This document shows, piece by piece, positions 7,958 through 16,388 of a DNA stretch of 64,000 bases; positions within the stretch are counted from its first letter, which is position 1, and the number at the start of each line of letters is the position of its first letter. Source of the DNA: Zhongshania aquimaris (GTDB lineage Bacteria; Pseudomonadota; Gammaproteobacteria; Pseudomonadales; Spongiibacteraceae); the NCBI RefSeq assembly GCF_019312595.1, contig NZ_JAHWDQ010000005.1, forward strand, positions 124,001-188,000. The letters run 5' to 3'. The notes below the pieces were generated by a model. That model did not search any database, was not told the origin of the DNA, and worked only from the letters and a program-made list of their open reading frames with translations. The position numbers were made by a program, and so were the translations under genes.

Positions 7958-8962
7958 ATGATGTATAAAAATAAGCAGTTCTATTTAAGGGCGCGCCCCG
8001 ACGGAGTGGTTACCGATAAAGCCGTAACTCAACGCGAACAAATTATAGAGAGCCTAGAAGACGGCGAGATGCTTATCGAAAACCAGTTCATCTCAATCGA
8101 TCCCGCCATTCGAGGGTGGATGAGCGATGAGCCGAGTTATATGTCGCCTATCGAAATTGGCAGTGTTATCCGCAGTTCTACGGTCGGTAAGGTGGTAGAG
8201 AGCCGTCACCAAGATTATCAGATCGGAGATATGGTCTACGGGCTAAGCGGCTGGGAAACTTTCAGCGTTTCTAACGGCTTTTTTATGAATAAAATACCTG
8301 AAAATAGTCCTTATCCGGTAAATTACTATTTAAGTGTGATGGGCGCGGTGGGCCTAACGGCCTATTTCGCTATTACAGATCGTTCGGGCTTAAAGCCAGG
8401 TGAAACCTTGCTAATGAGTGCTGCTGCGGGTGCTGTCGGATCAATTGGTGGCCAAATCGCTAAATTGATGGGTTGCCGAGTTGTAGGTTTGGCTGGCAGC
8501 GAAGAAAAATGTAATTGGGTTAAGCATCTCGGCTTTGATGATGTTATCAACTATAAAGAAACCACCGATATGACTGCCGCAATTGAAAAGGCTTGCCCAG
8601 AAGGGGTGGATGTATATTTTGATAATGTGGGTGGTGAGATTTTAGATGCTGCGCTACTTAATCTAAACTCCCATGCGCGCGTCCTGTTCTGTGGTTCTAT
8701 TGCGTCGTATAACGCAACGGAGCCCGTGCCGGGCCCTTATAACTGGTGGCAGATTTTAGCCCGTAGCGCTGAGGTACGAGGCTTTCTTGTCAGTGACTAT
8801 TTAGATAGATTTCCTGAGGCGGCGCTAACGATCGGTGAGTGGGTTGACGCAGGAAAGATTGAATTCAAAGAAGATGTAGTAAAAGGATTTGATAATTGTG
8901 TGACGGCCTTCAATCGTTTATTTGACGGCAGTAATAACGGAAAAATGCTTATCCAGGTGTAG
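7958..8962 (+). CDS. NADP-dependent medium-chain oxidoreductase, CurA/PTGR-like (1 of 4)
   Basis: The protein is about 334 residues from the ATG at 7958; a GTG at 7949 and an ATG at 7961 are alternatives. It lacks zinc ligands and carries the nucleotide-binding run MSAAAGAVGSIGGQIAKLMG and the VDVYFDNVGGEILDAAL motif. These features are typical of leukotriene/prostaglandin reductases and CurA, which use NADPH to reduce activated C=C bonds of enones. It is most like the 42893 paralogue, sharing a PVPGPYNWWQILA-type loop. It is divergent from the pnt operon with a shared operator between, so NADPH supply and use may be coregulated. Confidence 0.9.
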   Translation: MMYKNKQFYLRARPDGVVTDKAVTQREQIIESLEDGEMLIENQFISIDPAIRGWMSDEPSYMSPIEIGSVIRSSTVGKVVESRHQDYQIGDMVYGLSGWETFSVSNGFFMNKIPENSPYPVNYYLSVMGAVGLTAYFAITDRSGLKPGETLLMSAAAGAVGSIGGQIAKLMGCRVVGLAGSEEKCNWVKHLGFDDVINYKETTDMTAAIEKACPEGVDVYFDNVGGEILDAALLNLNSHARVLFCGSIASYNATEPVPGPYNWWQILARSAEVRGFLVSDYLDRFPEAALTIGEWVDAGKIEFKEDVVKGFDNCVTAFNRLFDGSNNGKMLIQV

Positions 8963-8979
8963 AAAGTTTGTCTTGCTTT

Positions 8980-9005
8980 GGCGCTGTATTCAGCGCCTTT
9001 TTTTT
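8980..9005 (+). terminator. Rho-independent terminator
   Basis: The stem GGCGCTG (8980-8986) pairs with CAGCGCC (8991-8997) around a TATT loop and is followed by eight T. It ends the reductase transcript and separates it from the convergent ferredoxin gene. Confidence 0.85.
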
Positions 9006-9011
9006 GCCTGC

Positions 9012-9323
9012 CTATAGCTCGACTTGAATAATACCGTCGTCAGAAACCTTTATAGGATAAGTAGTCAGGGGAATATTGGTCATTTGGCCCATTGGCTTTC
9101 CGGTTTCTAGATTGAAGCGAACTCCATGCAAAGGGCAGGAAATAAAGCAATTCCTTATCCTGCCACCTTCTAGCTCTGCGCGCTGGTGAGTGCACATATT
9201 TTCTATTGCGTAATAGTCGCCGCCGGAGTTACAAATCAGTATGCTTTTGCCATTGATAACAATGGCTTTATTGCTGTTGTCGTCAAGGTCACTGGCGGGA
9301 AAAGTGTTGTGATAGCTAGTCAT
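9012..9323 (-). CDS. Rieske-type [2Fe-2S] ferredoxin
   Basis: This small protein of 103 residues from the ATG at 9323 (a GTG at 9332 is an alternative) has the complete Rieske cluster motif C-x-H (CTHQRAEL) and C-x2-H (CPLHGVRF). It resembles ferredoxin components of aromatic dioxygenases and NirD-like proteins. It is the only free Rieske ferredoxin in the window and so could feed electrons to several of the four oxygenase alpha subunits. It lies downstream of the 9446 oxygenase on the same strand, 122 bases after its stop. A cognate flavin reductase is not seen nearby. Confidence 0.9.
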   Translation of the reverse strand: MTSYHNTFPASDLDDNSNKAIVINGKSILICNSGGDYYAIENMCTHQRAELEGGRIRNCFISCPLHGVRFNLETGKPMGQMTNIPLTTYPIKVSDDGIIQVEL

Positions 9324-9445
9324 TTTGTTCACTTTTTATTTCAAAATTAAAGTCGAGTGTAAATACTACTTTTATGCTTGGTATTAGAATAGCCCAAAAA
9401 AGCTTTAAAAAAGACCGGAGGGGGCTCCGGCCAAGCTTACGGGTA

Positions 9446-10831
9446 TCATGCGTTGAGATATTTATCGATCGTTTGATGGAGGTGGCGAATCCGACTTTCT
9501 TGGTAAGACCCTAGGCTTACGGTTCCCTTTTTAGATGCCATCATGCCTTTTTGTACGGCGGGCATATTGCCATCGTCCTGATCAAATACTGGGCCGAGTG
9601 CACCTAGCTCTTCTGCCGCGGTGAACGATTGGTCAGCCGCTAGTTTATGGACAGGAACAGAGTCAGGTTTTTTCGATCCTTTGGGGTGACGAAGAAGAAT
9701 CATGACGTCGAATAGGCAGCTATCGTGATTGTCGCCGTTTGGAATAAAGCGATAAACAATATTGCCATGATAACCAACCCATACTTGGAAGTTGGGGAAG
9801 GCGCTGTACAAAATCGCATCTTCGAGTTCGGCCATGGTAGCGTCAGATAAGTCTTCGCCAGAGGCTTCTTCATATATTTTACGGTTGGTTTCCGCAACAT
9901 ACTTGCGGGCTGTGACACCGGCTGGTAGCAGCTGTCCTTCTGAAGAGCTAAGTGCCATGCGACCGGACAGTTCCAATATATCGCGCATTACATCTTCTTC
10001 AGTTACACCTGAAAGATGTGGGCTCGGTGTCCCCATTGGTGTTACAGATCGGCTGATGTTCTCGCCGAAGGTGTCATACTGGGAGTTTGCATCACCGGTA
10101 AAAGTTAAGATTTCACGGTGGGTTGCTACAGTATGGAATGACTCCATAAATGCTTCGGTGCCTACCTTCCAGTTGCATCGTACTTCGCGTTGAACATGAA
10201 CCGCTTTGTAATATTCTTGCAGAGGAAAGCGGCTAAAGTGGTCCGGCAAAGGTGCTAAATACTCTTCAAGAGAAATAGCATTTTCGTCGAAGTTGATGAA
10301 GACAAATCCGCCCCATGTGTCGACTTTAACCTGGGGAAGGTTCATTTCCTTTTCTTCAAAATGTTTAAAATCCCATTGGCAGGGAATACCTTGGAATTCG
10401 CCGTCTAGACTCCAGGTTGCACCATGGAAGGGGCATTTGAATTCCTTAACGTGACCGTCTTCGTCGCGTAAAATACGGCCGCGATGTAGGCATGAATTGA
10501 TGAAGCCTTTGATCTCGTTCTCACTGGTGCGTGTCACAATGACCGATTCGTTAATCACTTCGTAGACGTGATGGTCACCTACCTCAGGAATATCATCTGC
10601 TCGGCAGGTCATCTGCCAAACCTTAGGCCATAATTTTTTCGCTTCTTTGTCATGAAATTCGCGGGAAATCCAGCGTGACATATCGATGTCGTCATCGCCC
10701 ATATAATCGCAGGTATTTTCCCGTAGGTACGCGGGGACATCAACTTCTTCAAAATCAAGAAGATCTTGGAATGAAGTTCCTTCGCAGCGAACATCGCCGC
10801 CTTGTTGCCGTGGTTTGTTGTTTGTAGTCAT
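9446..10831 (-). CDS. Rieske ring-hydroxylating oxygenase, alpha subunit (2 of 4)
   Basis: This 461-residue protein has a Rieske motif at C114-x-H116 and C133-x2-H136 (SCLHRG and KCPFHGATW). The mononuclear iron site is near E230-x2-H233-x4-H238 (MESFHTVATH). It is closest in layout to the 27300 paralogue: both have a long N-terminal leader, an IPEVGDHHVY/IPEVGDYTVY segment and an IPCQWDF segment. It is the last or near-last gene of a long minus-strand operon that begins with E1 alpha at 17360. Hydroxylation of a bulky substrate is inferred from the family. The oxygenated substrate cannot be named. Confidence 0.92.
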   Translation of the reverse strand: MTTNNKPRQQGGDVRCEGTSFQDLLDFEEVDVPAYLRENTCDYMGDDDIDMSRWISREFHDKEAKKLWPKVWQMTCRADDIPEVGDHHVYEVINESVIVTRTSENEIKGFINSCLHRGRILRDEDGHVKEFKCPFHGATWSLDGEFQGIPCQWDFKHFEEKEMNLPQVKVDTWGGFVFINFDENAISLEEYLAPLPDHFSRFPLQEYYKAVHVQREVRCNWKVGTEAFMESFHTVATHREILTFTGDANSQYDTFGENISRSVTPMGTPSPHLSGVTEEDVMRDILELSGRMALSSSEGQLLPAGVTARKYVAETNRKIYEEASGEDLSDATMAELEDAILYSAFPNFQVWVGYHGNIVYRFIPNGDNHDSCLFDVMILLRHPKGSKKPDSVPVHKLAADQSFTAAEELGALGPVFDQDDGNMPAVQKGMMASKKGTVSLGSYQESRIRHLHQTIDKYLNA

Positions 10832-10865
10832 AGAGTGTGACTCCCAGTTTTTATATTATTTGCTG

Positions 10866-12008
10866 TTATCGTGTAAGAATATTTACGCCACTGAGGCCGG
10901 GTGCACCATAAACGTGGGTGTAACCTACCTTCGGTGATCCTGAGACTTGTCGAGCTCCGCCTTCGCCGCGCAGCTGGACACAAATTTCATGTACTTGCCG
11001 TAAACCTGATGCGCCTACAGGCTCGCCGTTGGCTAGGCAGCCACCGTCAGTGTTGACCGGCATTGAGCCATTAATTTTGGTTGCGCCTTCACGCAATAGC
11101 TTTTCCTGTTCGCCGTGTTCGCAAAATCCATTCTCTGCCATGTGAATGATTTCGGTGCCGCTGTCTGTATCTTGCAACTGCATTACATCGACATCTTTCG
11201 GTCCTAATCCGGCGAGTTCGAATGCGGCATTAGACGCGGTGACAGTCGGTGCGTCGGCAACATTCATTGCCTGTGACGGGCTGAATACTTCGAAACTGCC
11301 ATAGTGGCGTGTGCGCACTGCAGCAGCTTTCAAATAAATAGGTTTCTTTGTATAGCGCTCGGCGATATTGGCATTACACAAAATCAATGCCGCGCCACCT
11401 TCTGCTGGGCTACAAAACATATATTTGCGCAGCGGGTTGCTCACCATCATCGAGTTGGCAATTTGCTCATAGGACAAGGCTTCTCTGCGCCATGCTGTTG
11501 GCGTTAGCGCACCGTTCTGAAACGCTTTTTCCGATACGCGAATTAGCGAGTCGTTCGATATGCCGTGATCGTGCATATAGCGCTGGAACTTCATGGCAAA
11601 AAATTGAGTAGTTAACATCATGCCGCTTTCGCCATACCAATCGTCCAGACCCCAGTCGCTGGGCGTGGGATTGAAGGCGCCACGGGCGTGTTTATCGAAG
11701 CCGACAACAACGCCAATATCGTATTCACCCGATTTAATCGCTGTATATGCTGCATGTAATGAGCTGCCGCCGGTGGCGCAACCATTCCATATATTGGTGA
11801 ATTGCAGCCCGGTTAGACCGAGTTCATTTACTAGCGCGTCGGCGTTGCCGCCGTCTTGACTGCCGCCGTAAGCAAACTGCATGTCTTTCCACGTTAGTCC
11901 TGCGTCTGCCAGTGCGGTGCGAATAGCGCTGGCGCCTTGTTGTTGCCCCGTGAGTGTTGGTGAGCGACCAAAGGGGTGTAGACCAATTCCAATAATGGCG
12001 ACGTCCAT
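10866..12008 (-). CDS. Thiolase-like lipid-transfer protein, probable CoA-linked aldolase (Ltp2-like)
   Basis: This 380-residue thiolase-fold protein keeps the nucleophile-type Cys77 (NGCATGG). The usual GHP motif is replaced by GEP (E329 in LANGEPVGASG), and the second catalytic Cys is absent, with GYTHVYGAPG in its place (Y363, H365, Y367). Those changes are expected in non-thiolytic relatives such as Ltp2, a retro-aldolase of steroid side-chain breakdown that works with a DUF35 partner. Here a DUF35 gene ends four bases upstream, which supports that reading. A simple beta-ketothiolase is less likely. The pair lies in one operon with E3, E2, E1 beta and E1 alpha genes. Confidence 0.85.
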   Translation of the reverse strand: MDVAIIGIGLHPFGRSPTLTGQQQGASAIRTALADAGLTWKDMQFAYGGSQDGGNADALVNELGLTGLQFTNIWNGCATGGSSLHAAYTAIKSGEYDIGVVVGFDKHARGAFNPTPSDWGLDDWYGESGMMLTTQFFAMKFQRYMHDHGISNDSLIRVSEKAFQNGALTPTAWRREALSYEQIANSMMVSNPLRKYMFCSPAEGGAALILCNANIAERYTKKPIYLKAAAVRTRHYGSFEVFSPSQAMNVADAPTVTASNAAFELAGLGPKDVDVMQLQDTDSGTEIIHMAENGFCEHGEQEKLLREGATKINGSMPVNTDGGCLANGEPVGASGLRQVHEICVQLRGEGGARQVSGSPKVGYTHVYGAPGLSGVNILTR

Positions 12009-12012
12009 TGTT

Positions 12013-12441
12013 TTACTCCTCGGCGGGCTTAAAGCTGAACATCATAATTTCTTGTCCGCTTTCATCAGTTCGGAAGGGCAGGATCACTAGATCCAATGAC
12101 ATACCAATATGGGGTACTTGGCCTTCAATTAATTCAAACCTGCTTTCAACACGCACGCCGCCAGGCATCTCTACATAACCTACGCCGTAGGGTTTAAACG
12201 TTTCGGGTGTCTCGTCACTAAGATAGGGTGACTTGGGCATAAAGCTTTGAATAGTCCATGTCCAGAGCGTACCGCGGTTGCCCAGTGCTGTTATCTCGGT
12301 TTCTCTTGAGCCGCAAGCGCGGCAATCATTTTGTGCAGGAAAAGCGGCTTCTCCACAGTGTATGCAGCGGCTGCCTAATAACTCAGGCTTTTCTGCGGGC
12401 CATGTAAACAGGCCTTCTTTAATCGCGATCTGTTGTGTCAT
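12013..12441 (-). CDS. DUF35 OB-fold/zinc-ribbon partner of the thiolase-like protein
   Basis: The protein is 142 residues from the ATG at 12441 (MTQQIAIKEGLF); a GTG at 12453 that overlaps lpdA is an alternative. It has an N-terminal rubredoxin-like zinc ribbon with CIHCG and CRACG, then an OB-fold with GTLWTWTIQSF and PYGVGYVEMPGGVRVESRF. DUF35 proteins form complexes with thiolase-fold enzymes and supply an acyl-CoA binding surface. In Ltp2-type aldolases the DUF35 subunit is required for activity. The four-base spacing to the thiolase-like gene fits a stoichiometric complex. Confidence 0.88.
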   Translation of the reverse strand: MTQQIAIKEGLFTWPAEKPELLGSRCIHCGEAAFPAQNDCRACGSRETEITALGNRGTLWTWTIQSFMPKSPYLSDETPETFKPYGVGYVEMPGGVRVESRFELIEGQVPHIGMSLDLVILPFRTDESGQEIMMFSFKPAEE

Positions 12442-12449
12442 ATCTACTC

Positions 12450-13841
12450 TCACTGATGAATAGCAATGCCCAAGGAATCGAGCACGGATTCATGCATAGA
12501 CTCGGACAGAGTAGGGTGGGCGAAGATGGCGTTTGCTAGTTCGTGCTCAGTGGCTTCGAGCTGCTGTGCAATACAGAAGCCTTGAATTTGCTCGGTGACT
12601 TCCGCGCCAATCATATGCGCGCCCAGCAATTCACCACTTTCGGCATCAAAGATGGTTTTAACAAAGCCGACGCTCTCGTCGATGGCGAGCGCTTTGCCGT
12701 TGGCGTTTAAATTAAACCGACCAACGCGAATATTTCGTCCGGCGGCTTTTGCCTTTGCTTCAGTCATTCCGACACTAGCAATTTGCGGGCGGCAATAGGT
12801 GCAGCCGGGCACGCGATCTTTGCGAAGTGGTTTGGTATTGGCCATACCGGCAATACGTTCGACACAGATGACGGCTTCATGGCTGGCTTTGTGCGCTAGC
12901 CATGGAGGACCGGCAACATCGCCGATGGCATATAGGCCAACGATATTCGTTTTGCTAAAAGGATCGGTTTTTATAAAGCCGCGATCGATATCAGCGTGAA
13001 GTTCTTCCAAGCCAAGGTCTTGAATATTACCGCTTATGCCCACGGCTAAAATGACGCGGTCTACGGTGATTTTTTCATTGCCATTGGCGGTTTTTAGTTC
13101 AGCGGTAACACTGTTTGCGTGATGCTCAACAGTATTGACGGTGGTGTCGGTATGAATACGAATGCCGCGTTCGCGGAAGCCTTTTGCTAGCTGGGCGGAG
13201 ACATCGCTATCTTCTACTGGAACGATTTGATTCGCGGCTTCTACTAATGTCACTTCGCTACCAAGATCATTGTAGAGACTGGCAAATTCTACGCCGATGG
13301 CGCCAGCACCAATAACCAGTAAACGTTCTGGTAGCGCTGTGGGTGTCATCGCTTCGCGGGCGCCCCAAATCAGTTTGCCGTCAACTTTAATATTGGGGAG
13401 ATCCCGAGCGTGTGCACCGGTCGCTAAAATAATATGATCTGCCCGATAGGATTGCTCCCCCTTGTCAGTGCTCACACACAGGGTGAAGGGAGCGGTAACT
13501 TTCGCTTTGCCGCGAATGACGGTTACCGCATTTTTACTCATTAAATAGTCAATGCCCTGGCTTAAACGCTTAGCTGTGCTGCGGCTGTGGCCAACCAATT
13601 TGGCGAGGTCTAATTTGGGTGTATCGATTTCAAAACCGAAGTGCGCCGCGTGTTTTAGTGTGTTGGCAATGTCAGCGCCGCGAAGCAGCGCTTTGGTTGG
13701 GATGCACCCCCAGTTTAGGCACACGCCGCCAAGCTCGGCTTTTTCAACTAAAGCTGTTTTGAAGCCGAGTTGTGCAGCACGTATTGCTGCTACATATCCA
13801 CCTGGGCCGCCGCCAATTACGATAAGATCGAAATCGTTCAT
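12450..13841 (-). CDS. lpdA: Dihydrolipoyl dehydrogenase (E3)
   Basis: This 463-residue flavoprotein has the FAD site GGGPGGYVAAIRAAQLG, the redox disulfide GGVCLNWGCIPTK, the NAD site VIGAGAIGVEFASLYNDLG, a YAIGDVAG FAD motif and the C-terminal HPTLSESMHE base. It reoxidises lipoyl groups and reduces NAD+. It is the E3 of the complex encoded by the next three genes upstream in transcription. Its presence inside the operon indicates a dedicated E3, as in acetoin dehydrogenase clusters. Confidence 0.95.
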   Translation of the reverse strand: MNDFDLIVIGGGPGGYVAAIRAAQLGFKTALVEKAELGGVCLNWGCIPTKALLRGADIANTLKHAAHFGFEIDTPKLDLAKLVGHSRSTAKRLSQGIDYLMSKNAVTVIRGKAKVTAPFTLCVSTDKGEQSYRADHIILATGAHARDLPNIKVDGKLIWGAREAMTPTALPERLLVIGAGAIGVEFASLYNDLGSEVTLVEAANQIVPVEDSDVSAQLAKGFRERGIRIHTDTTVNTVEHHANSVTAELKTANGNEKITVDRVILAVGISGNIQDLGLEELHADIDRGFIKTDPFSKTNIVGLYAIGDVAGPPWLAHKASHEAVICVERIAGMANTKPLRKDRVPGCTYCRPQIASVGMTEAKAKAAGRNIRVGRFNLNANGKALAIDESVGFVKTIFDAESGELLGAHMIGAEVTEQIQGFCIAQQLEATEHELANAIFAHPTLSESMHESVLDSLGIAIHQ

Positions 13842-13850
13842 TGTGCCCCC

Positions 13851-15332
13851 TTATCCCAGCATCGTTGCTGGTTGTTCAAGGAAGCCTTTCAGGCAATGCA
13901 TAAACTCGGCTGCTAGGGCACCATCGATCACGCGATGATCACTCGCTAATGAGAGCGACATCATGGTTGCAACGGCGAGTTCACCATTGCGCACAACCGG
14001 GCGTTGTTCGCCTGCACCAACCGCGAGTATTGCCGCTTGCGGTGGGTTGATAATGGCATCGAAACTTTTAATACCATACATGCCCAAATTGGAAACACAG
14101 AAGGTGCCACCTTGGAACTCGTTCGGTGTTAAACGACCAATTTTGGCACGGGTGGCTAGATCGCGTACTTCACTCGATATCGATAGCAGACCCTTTGTTT
14201 CTGCGGCTCTAACAATAGGCGTTATCAGGCCATCATCAATCGCAACGGCAACTGAAATGTCGGCATGAGAAAACTGATGAATGGTATCGCCAGTAAACTG
14301 AATATTCATCGCCGGTATTTTTTGCAAGGCGCAGGCACAAGCCTTGACGATAAAGTCGTTAACAGAGACCTTGGCGTGTTTATTGGCCGCATTAATTTGA
14401 GCGCGGGTTGCCAGTAGCTCATCAATACAAGCGTCAATGTTTACTCGGAAGTGGGGCGCTGTTTGTTTTGATTCCTGAAGGCGCTTGGCAATGACTTTGC
14501 GCATACCAGACATTGCTACTTCGCTAAACTCAGGGGTGTCGTCAATAACCTGAGTGGCGGCCGCAGGCGCGGGCGCATTACGACGGGCTGCGACAGCCTC
14601 AACATCTGCCTTACATACGCGGCCTCGGTCACCGCTAGCGCGACAGTCAAGCAAATTTACTTTCAGGGTGGTAGCAAGGCGGCGGGCGACTGATGTCGCT
14701 TTTACAGCGCCGTCATCGCGGGTGATATTGGCGCTGTCGACACGCGTTGCGGGGTGTTCTACTTGGCCGCCGGCCGCACGTATTGCGGCTTCAATATCCT
14801 CCTTGTTTACCCTGTCGTGACTACCGCTAGGGGAGATATTATTCAGGTTTATCTGATACTGTTTGGCTAGCCGTCGCGCGATTACCGTTGCTGCGACTTC
14901 GCTATCGTCGCCACCCTCTGAAAGGGCACCCAATGATGAGGCTGGTGTGGGTGCGGCTTGTACTGAAGTGGTTTCAGCTGGGCTTTTGCCCGCGGTGACT
15001 GGCGTACTTGCCGGGGCGGCCTCGGGTTCTGGCGCCACATGTCCTGACAAAGTTTGGATAAACGCATTAACGTCTTCATCGCTAACATCGGCGGGTGCAA
15101 TCACCCCCAGCAATTGTCCAACGTTAAACGTATCACCGGTATTAGCAATAATAGCGCGCAACACACCACTGCTGGCAGCGGTGATTGTGTTGATGATTTT
15201 GCTGGTTTCAATATCAACTAAATCGGCTTCTTCGGTGACCTGGTCGCCCACGGCGAAATACCAATTACCGATGACACCCTCTGACATTTCCATACCCCAT
15301 TTGGGCATGGTAACGGCTGTAATTACTGACAT
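13851..15332 (-). CDS. Dihydrolipoamide acyltransferase (E2) with two E3-binding domains
   Basis: This 493-residue E2 has an N-terminal lipoyl domain (lipoyl Lys45 in IETSKI) and a Pro/Ala linker. Two peripheral subunit-binding domains follow at about 146-184 (ATVIARRLAKQY...RVNKEDIEAAI) and 212-250 (ATSVARRLATTL...RVCKADVEAVA). The catalytic domain carries the active-site His in SDHRVIDG. One binding domain is usual, so two is odd. The second has two Cys (C230 and C240). The protein transfers an acyl group from E1 to CoA. Substrate could be acetoin, pyruvate or a pathway-specific 2-oxoacid or acyloin; sequence alone does not decide. Confidence 0.92.
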   Translation of the reverse strand: MSVITAVTMPKWGMEMSEGVIGNWYFAVGDQVTEEADLVDIETSKIINTITAASSGVLRAIIANTGDTFNVGQLLGVIAPADVSDEDVNAFIQTLSGHVAPEPEAAPASTPVTAGKSPAETTSVQAAPTPASSLGALSEGGDDSEVAATVIARRLAKQYQINLNNISPSGSHDRVNKEDIEAAIRAAGGQVEHPATRVDSANITRDDGAVKATSVARRLATTLKVNLLDCRASGDRGRVCKADVEAVAARRNAPAPAAATQVIDDTPEFSEVAMSGMRKVIAKRLQESKQTAPHFRVNIDACIDELLATRAQINAANKHAKVSVNDFIVKACACALQKIPAMNIQFTGDTIHQFSHADISVAVAIDDGLITPIVRAAETKGLLSISSEVRDLATRAKIGRLTPNEFQGGTFCVSNLGMYGIKSFDAIINPPQAAILAVGAGEQRPVVRNGELAVATMMSLSLASDHRVIDGALAAEFMHCLKGFLEQPATMLG

Positions 15333-15334
15333 GA

Positions 15335-16366
15335 TCAGGCTCCCAAGACGTCTTTAACGGCACGGATGATGCGCTCAACACTCGGTACATAGGCGTCTTC
15401 CAATACCGGAGAAAATGGCACGGGTGCATGGGGGGCGGTCACTTTACGAATCGGGGCACGCAGGCTCGAAAAGCCTTTCTCAGCCACAATACTGGAAATA
15501 TCAGCAGCAAGACTGCAGCGCTCATGGGCTTCGTCAACGATCACTAAGCGGCCGGTTATTTCTACGCTCTCTAAAATAGATTCTTCGTCGAGAGGGGAGA
15601 CGGTGCGTGGGTCAATAACATCGCAGCTAATACCTTCTTTGGCGAGTTCGTCAGCGGCTTGAATCGCGCGGTGTACCATATTAGAAATCGCGACGATGGT
15701 GACGTCGGTGCCTTCCCGTGGGAATGCCGCTTCGCCGAAGGGAATGGCATAGGCCTCGTCGGGTACTTCGCACTTTAGGTCATACATGATCTTGTGTTCT
15801 AGGAATAGAACCGGATCGTCATCCCTAATGGCTTGAATTAACAGGCCTTTAGCGTCGTAAGCATTACTCGGCATAACTACCTTTAAGCCGGGAATATGGG
15901 TCACTACGGGGTGCAGCATGCTGGAGTGCTGTGCACCAGCGCGCCAGCCAGCACCGACAGTGCCGCGAATAACCATTGGCGTGCGCGACTTTCCACCAAA
16001 CATATAGCGAAACTTTGCAGCTTGGTTAAAAATTTGGTCGAAACAAACGCCGATGAAATCAAAAAACATCAGCTCTGCTACGGGGCGCAAACCGTTGTTT
16101 GCCGCGCCTGCAGCGGCGCCAATAATGGCCGATTCGCTGATAGGGGTATCGATTACTCGCTCGCGGCCAAATTCGGGCATTAGGCCTTTTGTTACGCCAA
16201 AAACGCCGCCGTAGGCGTCGTCTTGTCCCTCGCAGCCCGCGCCACCGGAGACTTCTTCGCCAAGAATAATAACCCGTGGGTCGCGGCGCATTTCTTGCCG
16301 AAGTGCATCGTTAATGGCTTCGCGATAGGTCTTAATTGAGCTTGGGCCTTTTATCTTATTAGTCAT
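15335..16366 (-). CDS. 2-oxoacid/acetoin dehydrogenase E1 component, beta subunit
   Basis: This 343-residue transketolase-like protein has the features of E1 beta. These include VIILGEEVSGG, a TPISESAIIGAAAGAA segment, an RAGAQHSSML stretch as in AcoB-type subunits and a C-terminal transketolase domain with VIDPRTVSPLDEESI. It pairs with the E1 alpha encoded 22 bases upstream to form the thiamine diphosphate-dependent decarboxylase or acyloin-cleaving unit. Length fits acetoin dehydrogenase AcoB and pyruvate dehydrogenase beta subunits equally well. The E2 start follows two bases after its stop. Confidence 0.92.
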   Translation of the reverse strand: MTNKIKGPSSIKTYREAINDALRQEMRRDPRVIILGEEVSGGAGCEGQDDAYGGVFGVTKGLMPEFGRERVIDTPISESAIIGAAAGAANNGLRPVAELMFFDFIGVCFDQIFNQAAKFRYMFGGKSRTPMVIRGTVGAGWRAGAQHSSMLHPVVTHIPGLKVVMPSNAYDAKGLLIQAIRDDDPVLFLEHKIMYDLKCEVPDEAYAIPFGEAAFPREGTDVTIVAISNMVHRAIQAADELAKEGISCDVIDPRTVSPLDEESILESVEITGRLVIVDEAHERCSLAADISSIVAEKGFSSLRAPIRKVTAPHAPVPFSPVLEDAYVPSVERIIRAVKDVLGA

Positions 16367-16388
16367 GCTTAGTTCCTAATTGAAATTC

